Source: Nocardioides sp. zg-1228
Lineage (GTDB): Bacteria > Actinomycetota > Actinomycetes > Propionibacteriales > Nocardioidaceae
DNA length: 64,000 nucleotides
Direction: 5' to 3'
Assembly (NCBI RefSeq): GCF_017086465.1
Contig: NZ_CP070961.1
Coordinates: 1,054,001 to 1,118,000, forward strand
Shown: positions 39,101 through 46,739 of the stretch, one piece after another
Layout: the number at the start of each line of letters is the position of its first letter
Numbering within the stretch: the stretch's first letter is position 1
Notes under the pieces: model-generated
Told to the model about the DNA's origin: nothing
The model's database searches: none
The model's input: the letters and a program-made list of their open reading frames with translations, nothing else
Position numbers and translations under genes: made by a program

Positions 39101-41359
39101 AACGCGGTCTTCACCGACCTCCTCCAGGAGGGGCTGACCTTCGTGTCCGCCACCGGCGACGGTGACTTCGACCCCGAAACCGGCACCTGGACCGTCGGGT
39201 CCATCCCGGTCGGGACCACGGTCACCCTCACCATCACCGCGACCGGCACGGTGGTCGGGCAGCAGAGCAACACGGCGAGCCTGTCCAGCCTCGACCAGCG
39301 CGACGTCGATCCGACCAACAACTCGGCCTCGGCGGTGGCCACCTTCGTCGAGCTCGCCGACCTCACCATCACCAAGACCGTCGACCAGCCGGTCGCCCAG
39401 CCGGGCGACACGGTCGTCTACACGATCACCGTCACCAACAACGGGCCCAACGCCACGGACGACACGATCGCCCACGACCCCGCGCTCATCCAGGCCAACA
39501 TCACCGGGCACACCACCGAGGACGGGACCTTCGACGAGACGTCCCGCGTCTGGACCATCCCTCGGCTGGAATCCGGCCAGACGGCGACGCTGGAGGTCTC
39601 GGTGCTGGTCGGCGACAGCGCCTCCGGGCACTACCGCAACCTGGCGGCGATCCAGCAGACCCGGGTCGAGGACCCCAACCCCGACGACAACATCGACGAC
39701 GAGGAGCTGTTCGTGCCGGTCGCCGACATCGCGGTCACCAAGGCCGTCGACAACCCCACCCCGGTCCCCGGCGCGACCGTCACCTTCACGGTCGGGGTGC
39801 GCAACCTCGGCCCCGACACCGCCGAGGACGTCATCGTCAACGACGTCCTGCCCGACGGCCTGACCTACGTCAGCAGCACAGCCTCTCGCGGCACCTACGA
39901 CGCTGCCACCGGCGTCTGGGACGTGGGCCAGCTGGCGCCCACGGACCTCCCGGCCACCGGAGACCAGGAAGTCCTGCAGATCACCGCGCAGGTCACCCGC
40001 ACCGGCCCGCTCACCAACACCGCCTCGTCCGACCGCGCGCGCGCCGTGCCCTACGACCCCGACACCACCAACAACTCCGCTTCGGCGACCCTGAACGGCA
40101 CCGAGCGGCCGGCACTCCAGATCGTCAAGACCGCGAGCCCCGCCACGGTCACCGCTGCCGGACAGCAGGTGCAGTACACGTTCCGCGTCACCAACGTCGG
40201 CGACGTCCCCCTGAGCGCCGTCTCGATCGTGGAGGACGGCTTCACCGGCTCCGGCGACCTCCCCACGCCGACCTGCCCGCCGAGCGCTGCACGCCTGGCC
40301 CCGGGGGAGAGCGTCGACTGCACGAGCGTGTACGTCGTCACCGCCGCCGACCTGGCCACCGGTCAGCTGCGCAACGTCGCCCGCGCCACCGGCAACGGCC
40401 CCAGCGGCGGCGCGACCTCCTCCGCCCCCGACGGCGCCGTGGTCGAGATCAACCCGGTGGCCCCCCCGGTGGCCACCCCGTCGATCCGCACCCGCACCTC
40501 CGACCGCGACGTCGAGCCGGGCGAGCGGTTCCACGACCGGGTCCGGATCACCGGGCTCCCCGATGGCGCCTCGGTCCCCGCGACCGCCCGCCTCTACGGT
40601 CCGTTCGAGTCCCTCGCGGACGCCTCCTGCCGGCCCGGGACGCTCGCCCGCACCGTGCGGTGGCGAGCCGGCGCGGGCTGGAGTCGCACCGCAGCCGTGG
40701 AGGTGAGCGAACCCGGCGTCTACACCTGGCAGGTGACCACGCAGGCGACCGCCACGGCCGCCGCGGCCACCACCCGGTGCGGGCTCCCGCCGGAGACGAC
40801 CACCGTCGCGAAGCCGCCCTACGTGGCTCCGATCGTGAGCGGAGGGTTCGCGGGCGTCCTGCCCGGCTCCGACCGCGAGGCTGCCGCCCGCGCGAAGGTG
40901 CGTGCGCCGGGCTTCGGGCTGAACGCCCCGGTCGTGCCCACCACGATCGTGCGCGGGAGGATGCGACTGCCCGAGAAGGTCGCACGGACCAGCTGGCTGC
41001 GCAGGTCCGCCGGCTTCGGCGACACGATCGGCACGTCGGTCATCGCCGGTCACGTCTCGGACCGGAGCGACCGTCCGGGCGCGATGTGGGGACTGCGGCG
41101 CGCCGAGCGCGGCGACACGGTCACCATCACGAGGGGCGGTCAGACCCAGCGCTACCGGGTGTCCGACGTCGCGACCTACGACCGGACGCGCAAGCTGCCG
41201 CAGCGGCTGTTCCGGACCACGGGCCCGCACCGTCTCCTGCTCATCAGCTGCAGCGACCGGGTCGTCTACCCCAACGGCCACTTCCACTACACGAAGTACA
41301 AGGTGGTGACCGCAGTGCCGATCCGTGCGGAGAGTGGACGCGTCCCGGTCGGTCCGTGA
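36143..41359 (+). CDS. Giant secreted protein: lectin-like head, nine DUF11-type repeats, C-terminal sortase-like domain
   Basis: A 1738-residue exported protein. A signal peptide spans 1-32 (cleavage after APASA). Residues ~35-340 form an L-type-lectin-like domain (FDQFQYGGTGADGIGFFLVD, GGVLGVGLDAYGNYY). Nine repeats of about 120 residues fill ~346-1437. Repeats 1, 2 and 9 are the Cys-containing DUF7507-like form; 3-8 are classic DUF11 (ITKAVDDPTP at the start, NNSATVTL at the end). The Lys and Asn at repeat ends would suit intramolecular isopeptide bonds. An Ig-like part (~1440-1560) precedes a sortase E/F-like domain with VIAGHVSD (His1637) and LLLISCSD (Cys1703); the third catalytic residue, Arg, is not at an obvious place (Arg1706 is nearest). 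No LPXTG motif or C-terminal helix is present. An earlier start at 36101 is possible. Confidence 0.88.
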   Translation: MTRRLIATTVTWCMTVSMLALLAQGAAAPASADPPTGGTTIATETFTGRSVADPAWTAQGDSCLTGAITPPPTGAANIPTCATHRVGPVPTLGLVPGYLQLTDTTTQTAGSVLYNKPIPATAGVTITFDQFQYGGTGADGIGFFLVDGATNLNATGAPGGSLGYAQRTVEGEVAEPGVEGGVLGVGLDAYGNYYDDGENRGNGCPEGQRSPSTAEGAVAPNVITLRGPGDGFTGYCYLASTTSADADDPDDPGTTLSGTLRGRTLAASWRQVNITVTPAPDPRVIVQVRYNPANPASPWVTELDEPAPEGLPSTYKFGLSGATGGVTDVHLIRNAVVRTVDPLPQLQLEKQVDRSSGTLPAVITAGTEIPYQYTVTNAGAENLSTLAIADDTITGPITCDATTLPPAPAPGSTTVCRGTYTVTAADVSTGEVVNTAVANAVNPGGETVTSPEATVTVPLVSSLDLAKSVQTDPPYVAGQEVEYLYTVTNTGGSTVTNIAVTDDRVSPASLVCEANVLAPGASTTCTGTYLVDTAEANAAGSIVNTAIARGETPFGQEVESPEAQASIGVNTDIAITKAVDDPTPSVGDTVTFTVTATNNGPAAATDLLVTDLLPAGRLTLQSATTSGPQPSAYGAEEGAWSIPALAVGNAVTLTITARVDTNGVTSNTATLTRLDQLDTDPSNNSATVTLNARALDLAVTKEVIGSGEVAAGEPVTFRVTVTNLGPQPGTGITISEDLPPGLTYLPGQSGGTGSYDPSTSIWTIGALGVDETATFDFVLDTSAAGTFTNAVSLASVSPTDINSANNSDSATVAVRTPNADLVIVKGVSPQEAVVDDTVTYTVTVLNRGPDPVGGVFVTDTGAEGVTLVEADPSQGTVDLATRRWDVGRLASGQSATLTLTARLDSEGTKVNLATVDAPLLDDPTPEDNESSATLTTLAPAVDVAVTKSVAAAGGGSASEIPLGQDAVFTVTATNTGVSGAPETTVTNAVFTDLLQEGLTFVSATGDGDFDPETGTWTVGSIPVGTTVTLTITATGTVVGQQSNTASLSSLDQRDVDPTNNSASAVATFVELADLTITKTVDQPVAQPGDTVVYTITVTNNGPNATDDTIAHDPALIQANITGHTTEDGTFDETSRVWTIPRLESGQTATLEVSVLVGDSASGHYRNLAAIQQTRVEDPNPDDNIDDEELFVPVADIAVTKAVDNPTPVPGATVTFTVGVRNLGPDTAEDVIVNDVLPDGLTYVSSTASRGTYDAATGVWDVGQLAPTDLPATGDQEVLQITAQVTRTGPLTNTASSDRARAVPYDPDTTNNSASATLNGTERPALQIVKTASPATVTAAGQQVQYTFRVTNVGDVPLSAVSIVEDGFTGSGDLPTPTCPPSAARLAPGESVDCTSVYVVTAADLATGQLRNVARATGNGPSGGATSSAPDGAVVEINPVAPPVATPSIRTRTSDRDVEPGERFHDRVRITGLPDGASVPATARLYGPFESLADASCRPGTLARTVRWRAGAGWSRTAAVEVSEPGVYTWQVTTQATATAAAATTRCGLPPETTTVAKPPYVAPIVSGGFAGVLPGSDREAAARAKVRAPGFGLNAPVVPTTIVRGRMRLPEKVARTSWLRRSAGFGDTIGTSVIAGHVSDRSDRPGAMWGLRRAERGDTVTITRGGQTQRYRVSDVATYDRTRKLPQRLFRTTGPHRLLLISCSDRVVYPNGHFHYTKYKVVTAVPIRAESGRVPVGP

Positions 41360-41375
41360 GCACGTGCTGCCAGGG
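41315..41375. repeat. Direct repeat copy A (end of the giant surface gene)
   Basis: About 61 bp covering the last codons of the surface protein (tail VPIRAESGRVPVGP and stop) and 16 bp beyond. Copy B at 41447-41513 matches with few substitutions and a 6-bp insertion. Confidence 0.85.
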
Positions 41376-41405
41376 GGCAGTCGGAGCCCCGCGGGGCGAC
41401 GCACG

Positions 41406-41424
41406 GCCGCCAGCCCCCGGCGGC
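41406..41424 (+). terminator. GC hairpin after the surface gene
   Basis: GCCGCC at 41406-41411 and GGCGGC at 41419-41424 with a 7-nt loop, 47 bp after the stop and between the two direct repeats. There is no T run, so termination is only suggested. Confidence 0.35.
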
Positions 41425-41446
41425 GCGGGCCACCGAGCGCAGCAAG

Positions 41447-41513
41447 GTGCCGGTCCGTGCGGAGAGTGGACGAGGACGCGGTCCGGTCAGTCCGTGAGCA
41501 TGTGCTGCCAGGG
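41447..41513. repeat. Direct repeat copy B (tail remnant, overlapping the next gene's end)
   Basis: Read on the plus strand it encodes VPVRAESGRGRGPVSP and a stop, the same tail as the surface protein with a two-codon in-frame insertion. Its last 27 bp are also the final codons of the minus-strand gene at 41487-41924. Confidence 0.8.
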
Positions 41514-41924
41514 ACGGGAGAGCTCGAAGCGGCGGCCGTTGATCTCGGTGACGTCGATCTCGACGACGTTCCACTTCTCGGTGCTCACCCACGGCCGGAG
41601 GGGGACGTTCTCGGCCCGGTGCTCCTCGTCCTCCTCGAGCTTGCGCGCGCGCCCGCGCATCACGATGCTCGTCGCCTGGTCGCCCACGATCTCGTCGACC
41701 TCGAAGGCGACGTCGGGGTTCATCACGACGCCCAGCAGCTTGGAGCCCTCGGCGGTGCGGAACAGCAGGCTCCGGCGACCCGTGGCCGGGTCGTGGTCGA
41801 CGGCGTAGTTGATCGGGGTGATGTGCACCTCGTCGGCCAGGTGGTGGGCCAGCCTGCCGAGCTCGTGAGTGCGCAGGAACTCCCAGCACTCCTCGGTGTC
41901 CATGCGGGTGATCGGCTCATCCAT
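41487..41924 (-). CDS. Pyridoxamine 5'-phosphate oxidase-like flavin/F420-binding protein
   Basis: A 145-residue split-barrel protein (CWEFLRTHELGRLAHHLADE, ITPINYAVDHD, LLFRTAEGSKLLGVV, VAFEVDEIV, SIVMRGRARKLEED). Such small actinobacterial members bind FMN, F420 or heme-related ligands and are not true PLP makers. The exact cofactor is unclear. TACGGT on the minus strand (41931-41936) ends 6 nt before the ATG, so the message is probably leaderless. Its 3' end overlaps repeat copy B. Confidence 0.87.
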   Translation of the reverse strand: MDEPITRMDTEECWEFLRTHELGRLAHHLADEVHITPINYAVDHDPATGRRSLLFRTAEGSKLLGVVMNPDVAFEVDEIVGDQATSIVMRGRARKLEEDEEHRAENVPLRPWVSTEKWNVVEIDVTEINGRRFELSRPWQHMLTD

Positions 41925-41980
41925 ACCCGGACCGTACGGCGGGTGCGGCGCGATTGCACAGGGCCCTTGGACCTCTTTCC

Positions 41981-42008
41981 CCGACGGGGTGGCGCCGACG
42001 GGGTGGCA
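41981..42008. promoter_or_regulatory. Tandem 14-bp repeat in the dienelactone hydrolase promoter
   Basis: CCGACGGGGTGGCG at 41981-41994 is followed directly by CCGACGGGGTGGCA at 41995-42008. They cover the -35 zone of the TAGCCT -10 box at 42017-42022, so they may be a tandem regulator site. Confidence 0.45.
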
Positions 42009-42028
42009 CCGGTGGCTAGCCTCGGGGC

Positions 42029-42799
42029 GTGCCGACCCTCATGCTGACCACGCCCGACGGCGAGGCCGAGGCCTACCTCGCGACCGCGCCCGGTGGCGCG
42101 CCCGCCCCGGGCGTCCTGTTCGTCGTCGACGCGATCGGCCTCCGGCCGCGGATCGAGGAGATGGCCGACCGGATCGCCTCCTGGGGCTACACGGTCCTGG
42201 CCCCGCACGTGTTCCACCGCGCGGGGACCGCGGCCGAGCTCGCGCCGCGGGGAGACCTGCGCGAGCCCGGAGCCCGCGAGGCCTTCATGCCCGCCGCGAT
42301 GGAGCGGGTCCGCGCGCTCACGCCCGACCTGGTCGCCCGCGACCTGCCGGCCTACCTCGCCGCGCTGCGCTCCCTCCCCGAGACGCGGGGCGAGGAGGTG
42401 GGGGCCACCGGCTACTGCATGGGTGCGCGCATCGCCGTGCGCGCGGCCGGGATGGACCCCGGCGTCGTCGCCGTGGGCGGCTGGCACGGCGCCGGCCTGG
42501 TGACCGACGCACCCGACAGTCCCCACCTCGCGCTGCGCACCGCTCGGGCGGCGTTCGCCTTCGGGCACGCCTCCGACGACGCATCGATGCCGCCCGAGGC
42601 CGTCGCGGCCCTCGGCGCCGCCCTCGCCGAGGCCGGGCTGACGGCGCGCAACGAGGTCTTCCCGGGCCCCCACGGCTACGCCATGGCCGACACCTCGATG
42701 TACGACGAGGAGTCCTGTGAGCGCCACTTCGCCAGCCTCCGGTCGCTGCTCGACACCGCCCTCGGCGCACCGGACCCGCGGGGGATGGTCGTCCCATGA
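42029..42799 (+). CDS. Dienelactone hydrolase family protein
   Basis: A 256-residue alpha/beta hydrolase. The nucleophile is the Cys in GATGYCMGARIAVRAAG; FGHASDDASM supplies an Asp and FPGPHGYAM the catalytic His, the Cys-Asp-His order of dienelactone hydrolases. VLFVVDAIGLRPRIEEMADR near the N-terminus is also typical. It may act on lactones or esters; no pathway genes adjoin it. TAGCCT ends 6 nt before the GTG. It overlaps the next lipoprotein gene by 4 nt (ATGA). Confidence 0.92.
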   Translation: MPTLMLTTPDGEAEAYLATAPGGAPAPGVLFVVDAIGLRPRIEEMADRIASWGYTVLAPHVFHRAGTAAELAPRGDLREPGAREAFMPAAMERVRALTPDLVARDLPAYLAALRSLPETRGEEVGATGYCMGARIAVRAAGMDPGVVAVGGWHGAGLVTDAPDSPHLALRTARAAFAFGHASDDASMPPEAVAALGAALAEAGLTARNEVFPGPHGYAMADTSMYDEESCERHFASLRSLLDTALGAPDPRGMVVP

Positions 42800-43686
42800 C
42801 CCCGGTCGTCCGCCCTGCCCGCCCGCCCCGCCTCCGGCTCCGCCTCCCGTTGGCCGTGGCCGGTGCGCTCACGGCCGCCGTGCTGGCCGGGTGCAGCGGC
42901 GGCGACGGGGACGGTCGCGACGGGCAGGTCGAGGAGGACCACACCCATGCGCCCGGCCAGGGCCACACGTCACTGGCCGTCGGCGACGGCACCCGGGCGA
43001 GCGAGGTGGGCTACTCGCTCACCGGCGTGCGGGTGCGCGAGCGGGACGGCGGCATCGGCGAGCTGCGCTTCCGGATCGAGGACCACCGGGGCGAGCCGGT
43101 CACCGAGTTCGTCGAGGAGCTCACCAAGGAGCTGCACCTCTACGTCGTCGACGACGACCTCACCGTGTTCCGTCACCTGCACCCCGCGCGCGGCGACGAC
43201 GGCACCTGGCGAGCGCCGTTCGACGTGCCCGACGCCGGCGGCTACCGGGTGATCGCCGAGTTCGTCGCCGTCGACGAGGGCGGCAACGGCGACCACGTCG
43301 TGCTGGGCAGGAGGCTGGCGCTGCCCGAGGGCGACCCGGGCGACACCGCGGCGGAGGACCGGGCCGTCACGGTCGCGGTCTCCCAGGCGCCCGTCGCGGG
43401 GCGCGACGGCGAGCTCCGGCTCGTCGTGCGCGACGCGGAGGGGAGACCGGTGGAGCTGGGCACCTACCTCGGCGCCTACAGCCACGTCACCGGCTTCCAC
43501 CGCGAGAGCGGGGCGATGGTGCACCTGCACCCGCTCGCCGCCCCCGACGTCACCGAGGACGGCTCGGAGCTGACCTTCCACGCCGAGATCCCGGAGCCGG
43601 GCGACTACCGGCTGTTCGCCCAGGTGCGCGTGGACGGCTTCCTGCACACGGTGCCGGTCGAGCTCACGGTCGCACGGTCAGCCTGA
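42796..43686 (+). CDS. His-rich secreted lipoprotein, probably metal-related
   Basis: A 296-residue lipoprotein with a basic N-terminus, hydrophobic LPLAVAGALTAAVLAGC and lipobox Cys33. The mature start is Asp/Gly-rich and contains EDHTHAPGQGH. Two similar beta-domains carry His clusters: ELHLYVVDDDLTVFRHLHPA and GFHRESGAMVHLHPLA. The repeated HLHP pattern and the convergent copC-copD gene, whose end overlaps by 23 bp, suggest copper or other metal binding at the outer face of the membrane. No exact family is known to me. Confidence 0.82.
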   Translation: MTPVVRPARPPRLRLRLPLAVAGALTAAVLAGCSGGDGDGRDGQVEEDHTHAPGQGHTSLAVGDGTRASEVGYSLTGVRVRERDGGIGELRFRIEDHRGEPVTEFVEELTKELHLYVVDDDLTVFRHLHPARGDDGTWRAPFDVPDAGGYRVIAEFVAVDEGGNGDHVVLGRRLALPEGDPGDTAAEDRAVTVAVSQAPVAGRDGELRLVVRDAEGRPVELGTYLGAYSHVTGFHRESGAMVHLHPLAAPDVTEDGSELTFHAEIPEPGDYRLFAQVRVDGFLHTVPVELTVARSA

Positions 43687-45352
43687 GCGTCGTCACCGGG
43701 TTGTCGAAGGGGCTCAGCGCGACGCTGACCTGCACCTCCCACTCGCCGGCCCGGGGCACCACGACCTCGCCCCGGTAGGTGCCGGCGGCGATCGGCGTGA
43801 CCGTCACCGTGCCGATGTCGAGGCCGTCGGTGCGCATCTCGACGACGGGGTTGACGGGCGGGTCGTACGGCTCGCCCGCGGCGTCCTGCACCTGCACGAG
43901 CAGGGTGTTGGGGCCCGTGCGACGTGGGTCCAGCACGGCGAGCACGCGGAGGTCGCCCGCGGTGGCCGTGCCGACGCCGGTCGTGCCGGACACCGGGGCG
44001 ACCGAGGCCGCCCGCGGCGACTGGTTGACGAGGACGCCGGTGATGGCGAGCAGGACGACCAGCAGCGCCGCCTCCACCCGCACCGTGCGGGTCACGGCGG
44101 CGGCGGCCCGCTCGCGGTCGCCGAAGCCCACGGCGCGGGTGACCGCGGGGAGCGTCCGCCACCGGTTCCAGCCGCCGAGCGCCGCGACGAGCAGCGCGAC
44201 CCCCACCTTGGCCAGCAGCAGCCAGCCGTAGCGGGTCGCGACCAGGGCGCCCCACGAGCCGAGGATCCGCCAGCCGAGCAGCGTCCCCGTCGCGGCGACG
44301 GCGAGCAGCACGCCGGCGGCCAGGGAGGAGAAGCGTGCCAGCGTGGCCGCCGCGACCACCTCGCGCCCGGCCAGGGCGCGCAGGCTGAGGGCCAGGCCGA
44401 CGAGGCCGCCGAGCCAGGTGGCTCCGGCGACGAGGTGGAGGACGTCGGCCGCGACGAGCAGCGGCGTCGGCGCGAAGGCGCGGGTGTGGCCGACGAGCGA
44501 GGGGCCCGCCAGTGCCAGCACGGCGGCCCCGACCAGGAGTGCGCCGCCGGCCCGGCTCGGCGGGGAGTCGGTGGTCGTCCGGACGAGCAGTCCCATCCCC
44601 ACGACGACCAGCACCGCGCCGAGCACCTCGTTGACGACGAGGCCGGGGTCGAGCGCGGAGGCGACGTCGGTGAGCTCGAGGCCCTGACCGTAGACCGCGG
44701 CCACCGGGACCTGCAGCACCGCGCCCACGGCGCCCGCGGCGGCGGCGTACGTCATCAGCCGGCGCAGCCGGGCCCGCGTGGTGGTGCCCGGCCACGTCCG
44801 GGGGAGCACCTGTGCGACGAAGAGGGCGAGTCCCGCCGCGAGCAGGAGCCCCACCAGCGTCACGATGCTCAGGACGTCGCGCAGCACGGTCACGGCGGCC
44901 GACGACGTCTCTGCCTCCGGCGGCGCGGACACGGAGGCGCTGGGCGCGCCCACCGAGAACGTCAGCGCCCCGGCGACGGGGTGGCCGTCGCCGGACAGCA
45001 CGTTCCACGACACGACGTAGCTGCCGTCGGCGAGGTCGGCGGCGCCCGGCAGCTCGACGGTGACCTCGGTGCCGCTCGCGCCGGCGGTCGCCTCGACGGG
45101 CTCGCCGGCGGCGTCGTAGACCGCGATCTCCTGCGCGGTCAGCCGCACCGGCTCGTTGAAGGTGAGCGTCACCACCTCGGGCGCCGTCTCGACGACCGCC
45201 CCCTCGGCGGGGTCGCTGTCGACCAGCTCGGCGTGCGCCGACGCGGGGGCCGCGCCGAGCACGACGAGCGCGAGCGCGACCAGCACGGCGCCCACCCGTG
45301 ACCCCAGGGAGAGGGCCGGGCGGCGCCGCGCCGGTCGCGCCGACGTGGTCAC
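43664..45352 (-). CDS. Copper resistance protein, CopC-CopD fusion
   Basis: A 562-residue membrane protein. A signal peptide ends at Ala39 so that His40 becomes the mature N-terminus (HAELVDSDPAEG), the copper-binding start of CopC. The CopC domain runs to ~135 with WNVLSGDGHPVAGALTFSVG. About eight helices of the CopD domain follow (VGHTRAFAPTPLLVAADVLHLVAGATWLGGLVGL holds the conserved His residues), and a C-terminal YtkA/FixH-like domain ends the protein (RTGPNTLLVQVQDAAGEPYD). Role: copper uptake or tolerance. The GTG overlaps the ycnI-type gene upstream. Confidence 0.92.
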   Translation of the reverse strand: MTTSARPARRRPALSLGSRVGAVLVALALVVLGAAPASAHAELVDSDPAEGAVVETAPEVVTLTFNEPVRLTAQEIAVYDAAGEPVEATAGASGTEVTVELPGAADLADGSYVVSWNVLSGDGHPVAGALTFSVGAPSASVSAPPEAETSSAAVTVLRDVLSIVTLVGLLLAAGLALFVAQVLPRTWPGTTTRARLRRLMTYAAAAGAVGAVLQVPVAAVYGQGLELTDVASALDPGLVVNEVLGAVLVVVGMGLLVRTTTDSPPSRAGGALLVGAAVLALAGPSLVGHTRAFAPTPLLVAADVLHLVAGATWLGGLVGLALSLRALAGREVVAAATLARFSSLAAGVLLAVAATGTLLGWRILGSWGALVATRYGWLLLAKVGVALLVAALGGWNRWRTLPAVTRAVGFGDRERAAAAVTRTVRVEAALLVVLLAITGVLVNQSPRAASVAPVSGTTGVGTATAGDLRVLAVLDPRRTGPNTLLVQVQDAAGEPYDPPVNPVVEMRTDGLDIGTVTVTPIAAGTYRGEVVVPRAGEWEVQVSVALSPFDNPVTTLRLTVRP

Positions 45353-46077
45353 GTGGTGGTGCGCGTCCTGGCCAGCGCGAGACCGCCGGCGGCGAGGCCC
45401 AGCAGCCCGGCGACGAGGCCCGCCCAGCCGAGGGCGGACGAGCCGTCGTCGTCCGCGTCGTCGGCGACCGGGTCGTCATCGGAGTCGGTGTCGTCCGCGT
45501 CGGCGGCCGGCTCGGCGGCCGCGCCGTGGCCGCCTCCCTCGGCGGGCAGCACCTCGAACGACGGGGCCGGGCTCTCGAGCTCGTCGGGGTCCTGGCCGTC
45601 GGCGGGGACCTGGGTCCAGCCGGTCTCGCCCTTCTGGCAGGTCTGGACGGTCGGGAAGGCGAGCACCTCGCCCTCGGTGTCGGGCACCTGGAAGGACAGC
45701 TCGAACGCGTCGCGCTGGCCCTCGGGGAGGGGGGTGCGGGCCGTGTAGACGATGGAGCCGACCCGCTCGGTCACCTCGTTGCCGTGGCTGTCGGTGAGCG
45801 GCTCGTCGAGCTCGTCGCGCACGACCTCGACGTCGTAGAGGGGGTGGCGGGTCGGGGTCGCCGACAGCACCGACTCCGGGAGCTGGATCTCGAGCCTGCG
45901 CGTGGGCGAGCCCTCGCAGCCGTGGCCGACGCTGAACGTGACGATGGAGTAGGAGCCCGCGGCCGCGGTCGACGGCGTCGCCGTGACGTGGGCGCCGGCG
46001 GGCTGGACGAGCGAGAGGGCGACGGCTGCCGTGGCGGCCGGGAGCACGCCGAGGCGCGCGAGGGTACGGATGGACAT
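45349..46077 (-). CDS. YcnI-family copper-associated membrane protein (DUF1775)
   Basis: A 242-residue exported protein. Cleavage after Ala29 would leave His30 at the mature N-terminus (HVTATPSTAAAGSYSIVTFSVGHGCEG), as in copper-binding YcnI of Bacillus. The DUF1775 domain runs to about residue 175, followed by an acidic Asp-rich stretch and one C-terminal helix (LGWAGLVAGLLGLAAGGLAL). It sits in an operon with the CopC-CopD fusion, overlapping by 4 nt, a common pairing. Confidence 0.92.
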   Translation of the reverse strand: MSIRTLARLGVLPAATAAVALSLVQPAGAHVTATPSTAAAGSYSIVTFSVGHGCEGSPTRRLEIQLPESVLSATPTRHPLYDVEVVRDELDEPLTDSHGNEVTERVGSIVYTARTPLPEGQRDAFELSFQVPDTEGEVLAFPTVQTCQKGETGWTQVPADGQDPDELESPAPSFEVLPAEGGGHGAAAEPAADADDTDSDDDPVADDADDDGSSALGWAGLVAGLLGLAAGGLALARTRTTT

Positions 46078-46139
46078 GTCTCTCCTGGGATGTGGTGCGG
46101 GTCTGGGGGTCGTGTCGACCACCCGAGCCCGGACCGGGC

Positions 46140-46697
46140 TCAGGCGGACAGGACCGCCGGGGGCGGCCCGCGCCGGGGCGGGACGAGCAGGAGGACGGGG
46201 GTCGAGTGCGCCGGCGGCTCGGCCGGGCGGACCAGCCGGACGGCGACCGGCGGCGCGGACCGGGCCCGCAGGTGTACGGCATACGACGCGGCGCGGCGCC
46301 CGGCCCACCACAGCGCCGCCACCAGCACGGCGACGAACACGTGCGCGGCGAGCATCTGCCACGACCAGCCAGAGGTCGCGGCGACGGCGGGGTGCGCGTG
46401 GGCGGGCACGGCGTCGGAGTGGTGGTGGCCGACCAGGCCGAAGGACTGGTGCACGCCGAGCTGGGCGGCGGCCACCGCGGGGAGCAGCGCCCAGCCGGGC
46501 ACGCCGCGGCGGAAGACCAGCAGGCTGGCGCCGAGGACGACGCCGGCGACGAGCGCGAGGCCGGGACCGGTGGGGACGGTGCCGCCGGCCCAGGTGTGGG
46601 CGGCGGCAGCCCCGGTGACGGTCGCGACCGTCGCCGTCAGGGCGCGGGGGAGGGCGTGGGGCGCACGTGCGTGCGCGAGCCTCGCCTCCCATTCCAC
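46140..46697 (-). CDS. His-rich membrane protein of the copper cluster
   Basis: A 185-residue protein with four to five hydrophobic segments and a His-rich loop (GVHQSFGLVGHHHSDAVPAH). No known domain is recognised. It is the first gene of the minus-strand unit leading to YcnI and CopC-CopD, so a role in copper handling is inferred. A CATCAT -10-like box ends 6 nt before the GTG start. Confidence 0.72.
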   Translation of the reverse strand: MEWEARLAHARAPHALPRALTATVATVTGAAAAHTWAGGTVPTGPGLALVAGVVLGASLLVFRRGVPGWALLPAVAAAQLGVHQSFGLVGHHHSDAVPAHAHPAVAATSGWSWQMLAAHVFVAVLVAALWWAGRRAASYAVHLRARSAPPVAVRLVRPAEPPAHSTPVLLLVPPRRGPPPAVLSA

Positions 46698-46739
46698 GCG
46701 GTCATGATGGCAGAGCCGCGTCCCCGGTGGGGGATCGGC

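Noticed and set aside
36944..41404. A 1486-codon minus-strand frame opposite the giant surface gene
   Set aside because: Gly/Asp/Val-rich repetitive shadow of the DUF11 repeats, with no signal or domain; the plus frame has conserved repeat and sortase motifs.
41406..41424. Reading the region between the repeats as a toxin-antitoxin or small RNA gene
   Set aside because: Only a short GC hairpin is visible; no promoter, open frame or conserved motif supports a gene.
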